DNA of 64,000 bases from Gloeocapsopsis dulcis (lineage in GTDB: Bacteria > Cyanobacteriota > Cyanobacteriia > Cyanobacteriales > Chroococcidiopsidaceae), in the NCBI RefSeq assembly GCF_032163395.1, contig NZ_CP119968.1, positions 543,501 to 607,500 of the forward strand, read 5' to 3'. The position numbers and the translations under genes are program-made. The notes under the pieces were generated by a model, which saw only the letters and a program-made list of their open reading frames with translations, had not been told where the DNA came from and searched no databases. Each line of letters starts with the position of its first letter. The stretch's first letter is position 1. Below are positions 15,378 to 22,516 of the stretch, piece by piece.

Positions 15378-17325
15378 CAGTAGAACCTTCATGCCCAATT
15401 ACACCTAAAGGCAAAGTAATATTACCCGCAAAATTAGCAATTAACAGTAAAACGATAAAACTTAACGCAAACACAATATTTTGTTTGACGATTGACTGCG
15501 ATCGCCTGCCTAATCGAATTGCTGCAACTAACTTATCTAATCGATCCGCCATTAATACAATATCCGCAGTTTCCAACGCCACATCACTGCCAGCCGCCCC
15601 CATCGCAATCCCCACTGATGCTTGGGCAAGTGCAGGTGCATCATTAATCCCATCACCCACCATTGCCACAGTTTGATATTGTTTCTGTAAGTCACGAATC
15701 GCATTTACTTTATCTTCCGGCAAAAGTCCTGCATAAACGCGATCAATACCAATATCTTGCGCAATATTACGCGCAGTACGTTCATTATCCCCTGTCAGCA
15801 TCACAATTTGCTGCACTCCCAGATGCTTCAAATGGGAAACAATTTGAAAAGCTTGCGATCGCACCGTATCCGCTACCGCAATAATTCCCAACACCTGATT
15901 TCGTCTCGCCACCCACACCACAGTTTTACCCTGGGCTTCTAACTGTTGACTAAATTCTCCCAACCCACTTTCACAAAAAGGACTTTGTTCGCAAACAAAC
16001 GACGCCTTCCCCACCAAAACTTCCTGATGATCTACTTCTCCACTAATCCCCAACCCAGGATGTGAAAGCACATTCTCTATTTTCTCTTCTCTGTGTTCGC
16101 GGACACTTTGCTCAACGGAGGAAACCTCCGCACCTTTCGCCTGGCTCCTCTGTGGTTCGTTTCCAGCCGCAACAATCGCCTCACCAATCGGATGTTCCGA
16201 ATAAGCCTCCAACGCCGCTGCTACCTGCAACACCTCCGATTCCAACACCCCATCCGCTGGAATCACTTCTACAACCTGCAACTTCCCCGTCGTCAAAGTA
16301 CCCGTTTTATCAAAAGCGATCGCTTTTACCCTCCCCATCATTTCCAACTGCGCGCCACTTTTAAACAAAATCCCCTGACGCGCCCCATTGGCGATTCCTG
16401 ACAATAATGTAGGCATAATCGCTGCCATCAATGCACATGGCGAAGCTACGACTAAAAATATCAAAGCCCGATAAATCGTCGTTTCCCAATTCCAACCCCA
16501 AATCAATGGTGGTAAAATTGCCAGTAAAATTCCACACACGACTATTACTCGTGCATACCCGCGTTCAAAGCGTTCGATAAATAACTGCGATGGTGGTGCT
16601 TCGGTTTGGGCTTGTTTGACAAGTTGAATCACGCGCTGAATTAAGCTACTTTCTGGTGGCTGATGGACTCGTAGTTGTAAAGCACCATAACCATTCAGCG
16701 TACCCGCAAAAACTTCATCCCCGACAGTCTTCTCTACTGGTAGCGATTCACCTGTAATTGCTGCTTCATTAAGAGTCGTGTAGCCTTCAACAATAATGCC
16801 ATCTGTGGGAATCAATTCTCCAGGTTTCACCAGAATGCGATCGCCGACTTGTAATTTTGCAACCGGAATCATTTGTTCTTGCCCATGCAACAATACTCGT
16901 GCGGTATCTGCACTCAAACTCATCAAACTACGAATATCGCGTTCAGTACGCTGCATTGCATAGCCTTCCAACGCACCGCTGATCGCAAAGATTAATATTA
17001 ATACTGCCCCATCAACAATTAAGTAATATTCTCGTCGCCACAAACCCAATCCTGCTGCTCCTAACGCGGCGACGATCATGAGTAAATCAACATCGAGTTC
17101 TTTTTCTTCCCATAAAGTTGTCAATCCTTCGCGGGCGCTTTCGTAACCGCCAATCACATACGCGGCGCATAGAAGTAACAACCCTAAGCCCAGCCAACCC
17201 CAGTACAACGATAACCAACCGCAGAATAAAAGAACGCCACAGGCAACGGCTGCCAGTGCATCAGGATGTTCTATTAACGTTTTGAGGCGAGGAATTGCCA
17301 GGGAATGAGCCATCATAGTAGTCAA
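15337..17325 (-). CDS. coaT: CoaT-type P1B-4 metal-transporting ATPase (cobalt exporter)
   Basis: Heavy-metal P-type ATPase of the inner membrane, 662 residues, without an N-terminal metal-binding domain. Phosphorylation site Asp339 in DKTGTLTTG, TGES at 191-194, HP at 378-379, and GDGINDAPALAQ are intact. The membrane motif SPC (295-297) with a C-terminal HEGST is the P1B-4 signature, which points to cobalt rather than the CPC-type zinc/cadmium or copper pumps. The presence of coaR 690 bp away supports CoaT. Odd: residues about 391-421 in the nucleotide-binding domain are an extra, charged, serine/glutamate-rich stretch (see repeat entry). The 3' end overlaps the AI-2E gene by 41 bp. A MerR-type promoter is proposed upstream. 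Confidence 0.87.
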   Translation of the reverse strand: MTTMMAHSLAIPRLKTLIEHPDALAAVACGVLLFCGWLSLYWGWLGLGLLLLCAAYVIGGYESAREGLTTLWEEKELDVDLLMIVAALGAAGLGLWRREYYLIVDGAVLILIFAISGALEGYAMQRTERDIRSLMSLSADTARVLLHGQEQMIPVAKLQVGDRILVKPGELIPTDGIIVEGYTTLNEAAITGESLPVEKTVGDEVFAGTLNGYGALQLRVHQPPESSLIQRVIQLVKQAQTEAPPSQLFIERFERGYARVIVVCGILLAILPPLIWGWNWETTIYRALIFLVVASPCALMAAIMPTLLSGIANGARQGILFKSGAQLEMMGRVKAIAFDKTGTLTTGKLQVVEVIPADGVLESEVLQVAAALEAYSEHPIGEAIVAAGNEPQRSQAKGAEVSSVEQSVREHREEKIENVLSHPGLGISGEVDHQEVLVGKASFVCEQSPFCESGLGEFSQQLEAQGKTVVWVARRNQVLGIIAVADTVRSQAFQIVSHLKHLGVQQIVMLTGDNERTARNIAQDIGIDRVYAGLLPEDKVNAIRDLQKQYQTVAMVGDGINDAPALAQASVGIAMGAAGSDVALETADIVLMADRLDKLVAAIRLGRRSQSIVKQNIVFALSFIVLLLIANFAGNITLPLGVIGHEGSTVIVILSGLRLLRN
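16063..16155 (-). repeat. Probable repeat-derived in-frame expansion inside coaT
   Basis: This segment codes for the extra residues about 391-421 between the HP helix and the GLGISGEV strand of the nucleotide-binding domain, a loop that is usually much shorter. The DNA contains a perfect stem CGGAGG-AAA-CCTCCG (16116-16130) and neighbouring CTCTGTGTTCGCGG and CTCCTCTGTGGTTCG strings that look like non-coding dispersed repeats rather than coding sequence. Exact insertion edges need alignment. Confidence 0.45.
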
Positions 17326-17345
17326 TCGAATTAGGCGACTACCCT

Positions 17346-17377
17346 ACGCTAAACCTTAACATTAATGTCAATGTCAA
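17346..17377 (-). promoter_or_regulatory. Candidate MerR-type (CoaR) promoter/operator of coaT
   Basis: On the minus strand TTGACA (17377-17372) is followed after 20 bp by TAGCGT (17351-17346), the long spacing typical of MerR-family activated promoters. Within the spacer region, 17353-17374 is a 22-bp palindrome centred on ATTAAT with two mismatches. It lies 21-52 bp upstream of the coaT start codon. CoaR binding is inferred from the CoaR/CoaT precedent in Synechocystis. Confidence 0.55.
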
Positions 17378-17431
17378 GCTTTTGATTTCATAATCGTAAT
17401 GTTGCTTATGTAAAAATATATAAAAAGCGGT

Positions 17432-17914
17432 ATGACGAAATCTAAGAAAAGAGTCTTGACTATGGATTCAGCGAAGTGTCAACGCTTAGAAGCAGTGGGC
17501 TGGAAAATTGGTACAACAGAGGAATTTTTAGAACTTTCTTCCATCTCTCCCAGCCTAGCCGATGAGCGAATGCAAGCCTACATTCGTACTGCTCAACAGC
17601 AAAAACAGCTATTGGCTGAGCAAATGATACAACGTTATCAACGTGGCTGGGAAGTAGCGCGGGAAGTGGCTGAGATTCTCAAGCGTGAGTTTGGGGCTGA
17701 TTGCGTAGTTGTGTTTGGCTCATTGTTAGATCAGCAACGCATTCATCTTCAATCTGATGTTGATTTAGCTGTTGGGGGATTAAACCCTAAATATTACTTT
17801 CAAGCTGTTGCTAGGTTACAAGAAATTGATTCTACTTTTGCTGTAGATTTGGTAGAAATTGATAATTCGTATTTGTATATTAAAAATGCGATCGCACAAG
17901 GAATCGAGCTATGA
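17432..17914 (+). CDS. MNT-type nucleotidyltransferase antitoxin
   Basis: Minimal nucleotidyltransferase of the MNT/HEPN toxin-antitoxin class, in which the MNT partner adenylylates and silences a HEPN ribonuclease. The C-terminal half shows VVFGSLLDQQRIHLQSDVDLAV, that is GS followed by D-x-D, and a third acidic position in VDLVEID. The N-terminal 60 residues (MDSAKCQRLEAVGWKIGTTEEFLEL) resemble the opening of antitoxins of the HTH/XRE type, so the protein may be a fusion. The internal ATG at 17462 starts at exactly that conserved MDSAK and may be the true start. It overlaps (ATGA) a short open frame that looks like a truncated HEPN toxin. It interrupts the coaT-coaR divergent pair. Confidence 0.75.
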   Translation: MTKSKKRVLTMDSAKCQRLEAVGWKIGTTEEFLELSSISPSLADERMQAYIRTAQQQKQLLAEQMIQRYQRGWEVAREVAEILKREFGADCVVVFGSLLDQQRIHLQSDVDLAVGGLNPKYYFQAVARLQEIDSTFAVDLVEIDNSYLYIKNAIAQGIEL

Positions 17915-18000
17915 GCAAGTACAGCTTATTAATTGCTCGTCTCAATCAGGAACTTACTAATATTGATCGTACAGTTCAAAAGTTATATGGCTATAATTAG
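17911..18000 (+). pseudogene. Truncated HEPN (HepT-like) toxin remnant
   Basis: An open frame of 29 codons, overlapping the nucleotidyltransferase stop by ATGA, which is how MNT/HEPN pairs are usually joined. The peptide begins MSKYSLLIARLNQELTNIDR, which resembles the N-terminal helix of HepT/DUF86-like toxins, and then stops. The RNase motif (RX4-6H) that defines HEPN toxins is missing. coaR begins 14 bp after its stop, so the toxin body has been deleted or replaced. Identification depends on a short stretch. Confidence 0.5.
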
Positions 18001-18013
18001 CATCTTTTAAAAA

Positions 18014-19111
18014 ATGGTGGATGAATATTTAACAATTAAAGAACTGACTGAAACTGTGGGTGGTAATATGACTCCGCGCATGGTACGCCATTATCATCAA
18101 GTGGGGTTATTGCCGCAACCTGTGCGATCGCACAGTAACTATCGTCTATACACGCAACAAGATGTCCAACAATTGCGGCGAATTGTTGCATTAAAACAAC
18201 AAGGCTTTCAACTGTCGCACATTCGTCAACTACTCGAAACCGATTCTGCTGCTGAAGTTAATACGCTAACAACGCAATTACAACAGCAATATCAGTCAGT
18301 AATGCAACAGTTAGCACGGTTGCGCCAAACCGCAGCAGCATTAGAAGGATTATTAGGGCGCGATCGCGCGTGTCAAAATTTACAAGCAGAGGCGATCGCC
18401 CAATTGCGACTTTTAGAAGTTGAAACCCAAGATGGATTAGGACAATTAGAACAGTTATGGGATAGTTGGGATGCCGCAACGCATAACCATCCTGAAGCTT
18501 TTGAGGAGTCGTTACAGCGGTTGTTACCCGATTTGTCGGATCGTTCCGAAATTGAAGCGGATTTACTCGCAAAGTTAGTGTTAGCGTGTGGTGATGTCAG
18601 TTTAGTAAACTTTGTAAGGTTGGGAAATCGGGCGATCGCTGCTGCTAGAAATGCCTTATTATCAAATTGCCAAGTTGTCGGTGATGTTCCCGCAGTAGTT
18701 GCAGCCCTCGATCAAACTCGGCTAAAACATCTTGGCTGTGAAGTAACAACACTCATCGACGATCCTCACATTACTAGTGCTGCTGAAGCGGAACAAGTAT
18801 TCTGGCATCAAAATCAACACAAATTACAACAACTTGAACATGGATGTGTATTAGTTGTGGGATACGCCCCATCAGTATTAATGGCGGCGTGTGACGCTGT
18901 AGAGAGTGGAATACAACCAGCTTTAATTATCGGCATGCCAATCGGTTTTAGTCATGCACCTGCAGCTAAACGCACTCTTATGCGATCGGGTATTCCCTTT
19001 ATTACGACTGAGGGAACGTTAGGCGGTGGTTTACTCGCGGCTGTCGCCCTCAATGCTTTAGCAGAATCGTTAATTGAAAAGCCAGACTGTCATTGTTATT
19101 TACAAGAATAA
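18014..19111 (+). CDS. coaR: CoaR cobalt-responsive MerR regulator with precorrin-isomerase-like domain
   Basis: A 365-residue two-domain activator. Residues 1-75 are a MerR winged helix (LTIKELTETVGGNMTPRMVRHYHQVGLLP), 76-125 a coiled-coil dimerisation helix, and about 175-350 a CobH/CbiC precorrin-8X methylmutase-like domain (LVNFVRLGNRAIAAARNAL; VLVVGYAPSVLMAA; GFSHAPAAKR). The protein ends with Cys359-His360-Cys361, the C-terminal CHC motif used for cobalt sensing in Synechocystis CoaR. It should activate coaT in response to cobalt, with the tetrapyrrole-like domain modulating. Unlike the usual immediately divergent arrangement, it is separated from coaT by a toxin-antitoxin remnant. Confidence 0.93.
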   Translation: MVDEYLTIKELTETVGGNMTPRMVRHYHQVGLLPQPVRSHSNYRLYTQQDVQQLRRIVALKQQGFQLSHIRQLLETDSAAEVNTLTTQLQQQYQSVMQQLARLRQTAAALEGLLGRDRACQNLQAEAIAQLRLLEVETQDGLGQLEQLWDSWDAATHNHPEAFEESLQRLLPDLSDRSEIEADLLAKLVLACGDVSLVNFVRLGNRAIAAARNALLSNCQVVGDVPAVVAALDQTRLKHLGCEVTTLIDDPHITSAAEAEQVFWHQNQHKLQQLEHGCVLVVGYAPSVLMAACDAVESGIQPALIIGMPIGFSHAPAAKRTLMRSGIPFITTEGTLGGGLLAAVALNALAESLIEKPDCHCYLQE

Positions 19112-19120
19112 CTAGAACTG

Positions 19121-19597
19121 ATGACGACAATTCGTATTGCTAACTTTGAGGATATAGCAACAATTCATGCTATGACTCAAGCAGCTTATGCCGAATATCG
19201 TACAATACTACCGCATAGTAGTGTTTGGCAGAAAACACCAGAACTTATAGCCGCAGAAATGAAACTTGGTTCAATTTTACTGTGTGTAATAAATGGCAAA
19301 ATTGTTGCTAGTGTACGCTGTCACATCAAGCAGGGATTTGTTTACGTCCATCGCTTAGCAGTGCTTCCTGCATATCGACGACAAGGGTTAGGTTCTTTGC
19401 TAATGCAAGCGGTAGAGGAATTAGCTTGCGAGTTGAATTTGTACCAAGTTCGCTTAGAACTCCGTGTCGCACAACCAGAGAATCGTCATTTTTATCAGAA
19501 GCTTGGCTACAAACTGGGTGAAATCAGTGCATACCTACCTGACGGCAAACCGCGTTCCTATTGGATGTCAAAAAAACTTACTGCGGTGAAGAACTAA
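19121..19597 (+). CDS. GNAT-family N-acetyltransferase
   Basis: A 158-residue acetyl-CoA-dependent acetyltransferase. The acetyl-CoA-binding motif is VHRLAVLPAYRRQGLGSLLMQAVEELA (Q/R-x-x-G-x-G/A), with the typical ELRVAQPENRHFYQKLGYK near the C-terminus. The substrate is unknown. It starts 9 bp after coaR, so it is probably cotranscribed with it. Its stop overlaps the end of a decayed short-chain dehydrogenase fragment on the other strand. Confidence 0.85.
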   Translation: MTTIRIANFEDIATIHAMTQAAYAEYRTILPHSSVWQKTPELIAAEMKLGSILLCVINGKIVASVRCHIKQGFVYVHRLAVLPAYRRQGLGSLLMQAVEELACELNLYQVRLELRVAQPENRHFYQKLGYKLGEISAYLPDGKPRSYWMSKKLTAVKN

Positions 19598-19722
19598 TTT
19601 AGCCTGAGTCGTGAAGAGTATTTACATAAGCAGAATGAAAGTGCGATCGCTTTACCTAATCCCCGTGCAGCACCAGTAATAATCGCTACTTTCCCAGTTA
19701 AATCAAATAGTTCTTTGCTCAT
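19594..19722 (-). pseudogene. N-terminal fragment of a short-chain dehydrogenase gene
   Basis: The minus-strand frame from the ATG at 19722 gives MSKELFDLTGKVAIITGAAR followed by GLGKAIAL, an unmistakable SDR start with the TGxxxGxG cofactor loop, and then unrelated residues to a stop at 19594. Only the first 28 codons (19639-19722) are homologous; about 90 percent of the gene is gone. It sits between the GNAT and nhaC genes and marks a deletion junction. Confidence 0.75.
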
Positions 19723-19736
19723 AAAATATTTGGTGT

Positions 19737-21074
19737 TTATTTAGCTGTAGAAAGCAGTTTTTTCACTAAGAAGTAGTTATTAAATTGCATTAAACTAAAC
19801 AGTGGTAGCAAATACAAGTAAAATGCGTAGGGAATAAATCCTAAGTCGGTCATTAAAATTGTTGCTGGTACAAGTCCAGCAATGTTCCAAGGAACTAATG
19901 GAGAAAGGACAACTACAGTATTTTCTAAGTCTACTGCCAACTGATAATTATCGAGTTTTTTATTCTGATAGCTTTCTTGTACGAGTTGTTGGGTTAGAAG
20001 AATGGCAATAGTTTGAGTACAACCAAACGCAGCTGCAGCAATACCGACAATGATTGTTCCTAGAAATAAACTAGATCTTGTCTTTGCTTTATTTAAGAAG
20101 ACCTCAACAAACTCTAATATTCTTGTACCAGCAATAATACCTGCTAAAGCTGTAGAAATAATCACAACTAAAGAAACTTTGAGCATAGAAATAATGCCAC
20201 CTCCTTTCAGGATTGGAGTCAAGGCAGTTGTGGTATCTAACTCGAAGCCAAATACAGCATAGTTAATAAGTTGAAATATAGAGTATTTTTGTAATGTTAT
20301 TCCTATTACTAAGCTAGTGACTATGCTCAATAGCAAAGTAAGTTTAACTTCAACTTGGAATAAGGAAAGAAATAGAATGACAAGTGCTGGTAGTAATACA
20401 TATAAGTTAATACTGAAAAATTGAGGAATTTCGTTGAGTAGAATATTGTCAGTAGCGCTGACTGGATTGCTAATTGATAAAACTAAATAAATAAAGCTAG
20501 CAGCGAGTAGAGGAAGCCAACCAGTTATCGCCATATTTTTTAGATTTACGTATAATTTAGTTCTGGTGATAGTGGCAACAAGATTAGCACTAGAAGACAT
20601 GGGAGATGCGCGATCGCCAACATATGCCCCTGCAATAATTGCTCCTGCAACTATATGAGAATTAACATTACTTTCTCTTGCCATAATTATCAAAGCAACG
20701 CCAATGGTGCTAACAGTTCCGAAGGAAGTACCAAGCAGCACTGAAACCATGCTAGTTAAGATAAAGGCTGATAAAATAAAGTAGCGTGGATTAAGAAATT
20801 GAATGCCATAGTAAACAAGTGCAGGTACAGTTCCCGCTGCCATCCAAACTGCTGTTACTGCACCAATTAATAAAAGAATGTTAATAACTGAAAAAGATTT
20901 TTGACTACTCTTAATAGCTAGAGTTAATAAGGTTTTTAAAGTAAAACCTCTACGCCAAAGGATGATAGTAAATATTGCTAGAGACAGAAAGAGTGGATAA
21001 CCTATAAAATAGCCTTTTGTAAGACTAATTATTATACAAAGAAACGAAACAAGTATCGTGACTATTAAATCCAT
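19737..21074 (-). CDS. NhaC-family Na+/H+ antiporter
   Basis: A 445-residue secondary transporter with about eleven membrane segments. Family marks are LLLIGAVTAVWMAAGTVPALVYYG, the SVLLGTSFGTVSTIGVALI segment, and the re-entrant-like GAIIAGAYVGDRASPMSSS, which is the conserved NhaC signature. It exchanges cytosolic Na+ for protons, supporting sodium and pH homeostasis. AT-rich codon use relative to neighbours hints at a different history. The upstream region carries a palindrome at 21131-21148. With an NDQ rhodopsin in the same window, it could be part of the same sodium economy, though they are 11 kb apart. Confidence 0.85.
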   Translation of the reverse strand: MDLIVTILVSFLCIIISLTKGYFIGYPLFLSLAIFTIILWRRGFTLKTLLTLAIKSSQKSFSVINILLLIGAVTAVWMAAGTVPALVYYGIQFLNPRYFILSAFILTSMVSVLLGTSFGTVSTIGVALIIMARESNVNSHIVAGAIIAGAYVGDRASPMSSSANLVATITRTKLYVNLKNMAITGWLPLLAASFIYLVLSISNPVSATDNILLNEIPQFFSINLYVLLPALVILFLSLFQVEVKLTLLLSIVTSLVIGITLQKYSIFQLINYAVFGFELDTTTALTPILKGGGIISMLKVSLVVIISTALAGIIAGTRILEFVEVFLNKAKTRSSLFLGTIIVGIAAAAFGCTQTIAILLTQQLVQESYQNKKLDNYQLAVDLENTVVVLSPLVPWNIAGLVPATILMTDLGFIPYAFYLYLLPLFSLMQFNNYFLVKKLLSTAK

Positions 21075-21130
21075 TATTTGTTGATATTTCGTTATTTAAC
21101 AGCATATCAACTTGTGTTTTAGTGGGCAAA

Positions 21131-21148
21131 AGACTATTTGAATAGTCT
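21131..21148. promoter_or_regulatory. Palindrome upstream of nhaC
   Basis: Perfect inverted repeat AGACTATT-TG-AATAGTCT, 57 bp upstream of the nhaC start codon. The two-base centre suits a dimeric protein operator better than an RNA hairpin. The protein that binds is unknown. Confidence 0.45.
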
Positions 21149-21311
21149 CTATGAATAAAAAAGATAGTTGCTACTGTGATCGCCTATCCCAGTCTAGATG
21201 TTGGATAATGAAAGTTTTGGCGATTTAAATATTGCAATAAGAAAGCAAAACAGTATCCTTTTTTACCTCACTTCGCACTGCGTTAACAAAATTTGATGCT
21301 ATTTTGGATAC

Positions 21312-21330
21312 TGTAATGATAGACATTCTC
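21312..21330. promoter_or_regulatory. Candidate Fur box upstream of the AraC-type regulator
   Basis: The 19-bp stretch TGTAATGATAGACATTCTC matches 14 of 19 positions of the classical Fur consensus (GATAATGATAATCATTATC). It ends 41 bp before the ATG at 21372, where repression of an iron-uptake regulator would be expected. Confidence 0.5.
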
Positions 21331-21371
21331 ATTTAATCATAAAGCTGATATCTCTGGCACTAAAGTAACTG

Positions 21372-22373
21372 ATGAAAACGATTACAGACGCAGAATACAC
21401 GGAACAGTGGGAAGCAAGCTTGCAAAAGCACTATCTGGCTTACAATACGGACGGTTTTGACAGAGTTGGCAAGTGCCAGCATCAATATAGCCAAGATTAC
21501 TTTTGGGAAATCCAGCTACGCCCTGGACTTATGGTGGAGTTTATCGAAGATGACTATCACCGATGTTTGTGCAAGGAGACTTATCACGATGACTCAGTGA
21601 CATTGGTATCAAAGTTCTATCTCTCAGGAGTGCATCGGGTACTAACTCCGAGTGTCAAAGGTGTTAAAGAAGACTATGAAGAAAAGGCTGGCTACAGTTA
21701 TCTGTTTTTTCTACCAGATATTAGGGAAATAGAGATTTCACCAGCTAACCAACGGTTGCAATTCCTCAGAATTATTCTAGAACTTGACCTGTTTCGCTCT
21801 TTCAGTACCGATTTTGATATTTTGCCAGCTGAACTACAGCTATTGAAAGAAAGTAACTCAGCACCACGTTTTCATCAAGCCATGGGTAAGATAACCGCTA
21901 AAATGCACAATACCCTTTGGGACATTCTCAACTGTCCCTATCACGGAATGACGAAAAGAATGTATCTCGAAAGCAAAACTTTGGAATTGCTCGTTTTACA
22001 ACTCAATCAATGGAGCGACGATCGCAACTCTACTTTAACCTGCACCCTACAGCGTGAGGACATTGAGCGAGTATACCATGCTAGAGAAATTTTAAGCCGT
22101 AGTTTAAATAATCCACCATCATTGATGAACTTAGCTCGCCAAGTGGGATTGAACGATTACAAATTAAAGATGGGTTTTCGGCAACTTTTTGGCACAACAG
22201 TATTTGGCTATTTACAAGCTTGTCGGATGGAACAAGCAAAACAACTTTTGAATGAACGCAGTTTAAGTGTTGCAGGAGTAGCTCACACAGTTGGTTACGC
22301 CAGCCAGAGTCGATTTTGTCACGCCTTCAAGCGCCAATTTGGGATGACTCCTAGTACCTATCGTCGAGCCTAG
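21372..22373 (+). CDS. AraC-family regulator of siderophore uptake (PchR-like)
   Basis: A 333-residue regulator with a long N-terminal sensor part (1-225) and a C-terminal AraC double helix-turn-helix (about 230-333: SLMNLARQVGLNDYKLKMGFRQLFGTTVFGYLQ, then LSVAGVAHTVGYASQSRFCHAFKRQFGMTPSTYR, cited in part). PchR-type regulators sense the ferric-siderophore and activate the cognate TonB receptor gene. That fits here, because the receptor gene starts 143 bp downstream and a direct repeat suited to AraC proteins lies between. A Fur box upstream suggests iron repression. Confidence 0.87.
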   Translation: MKTITDAEYTEQWEASLQKHYLAYNTDGFDRVGKCQHQYSQDYFWEIQLRPGLMVEFIEDDYHRCLCKETYHDDSVTLVSKFYLSGVHRVLTPSVKGVKEDYEEKAGYSYLFFLPDIREIEISPANQRLQFLRIILELDLFRSFSTDFDILPAELQLLKESNSAPRFHQAMGKITAKMHNTLWDILNCPYHGMTKRMYLESKTLELLVLQLNQWSDDRNSTLTCTLQREDIERVYHAREILSRSLNNPPSLMNLARQVGLNDYKLKMGFRQLFGTTVFGYLQACRMEQAKQLLNERSLSVAGVAHTVGYASQSRFCHAFKRQFGMTPSTYRRA

Positions 22374-22389
22374 TAAATACCAAAAGATC

Positions 22390-22424
22390 CGGATCGGACA
22401 AAAAAAAATCCGTTTGCGACAAAA
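22390..22424 (+). promoter_or_regulatory. Direct-repeat operator candidate for the AraC regulator
   Basis: CGGATCGGACAAAA (22390-22403) and CGTTTGCGACAAAA (22411-22424) form a direct repeat with a period of exactly 21 bp, two helical turns, as in AraC half-sites. It lies about 95-125 bp before the TonB receptor start. Binding is inferred. Confidence 0.5.
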
Positions 22425-22516
22425 TGCGATCGCCCAAACCGCATATTCTCAATACTAATTGCGAAAGTCTCTTAAGAACTTTGCACATTAACTGTATCCG
22501 TGTGGTGTAGGAGGAT

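Noticed and set aside
16062-16401. Two overlapping plus-strand frames of about 100 codons inside coaT
   Set aside because: They are antisense to a conserved ATPase domain, are proline-rich by composition and have no ribosome sites.
15337-17325. Zinc/cadmium or copper ATPase assignment
   Set aside because: SPC plus HEGST are P1B-4 motifs and coaR is nearby; CPC-type motifs are absent.
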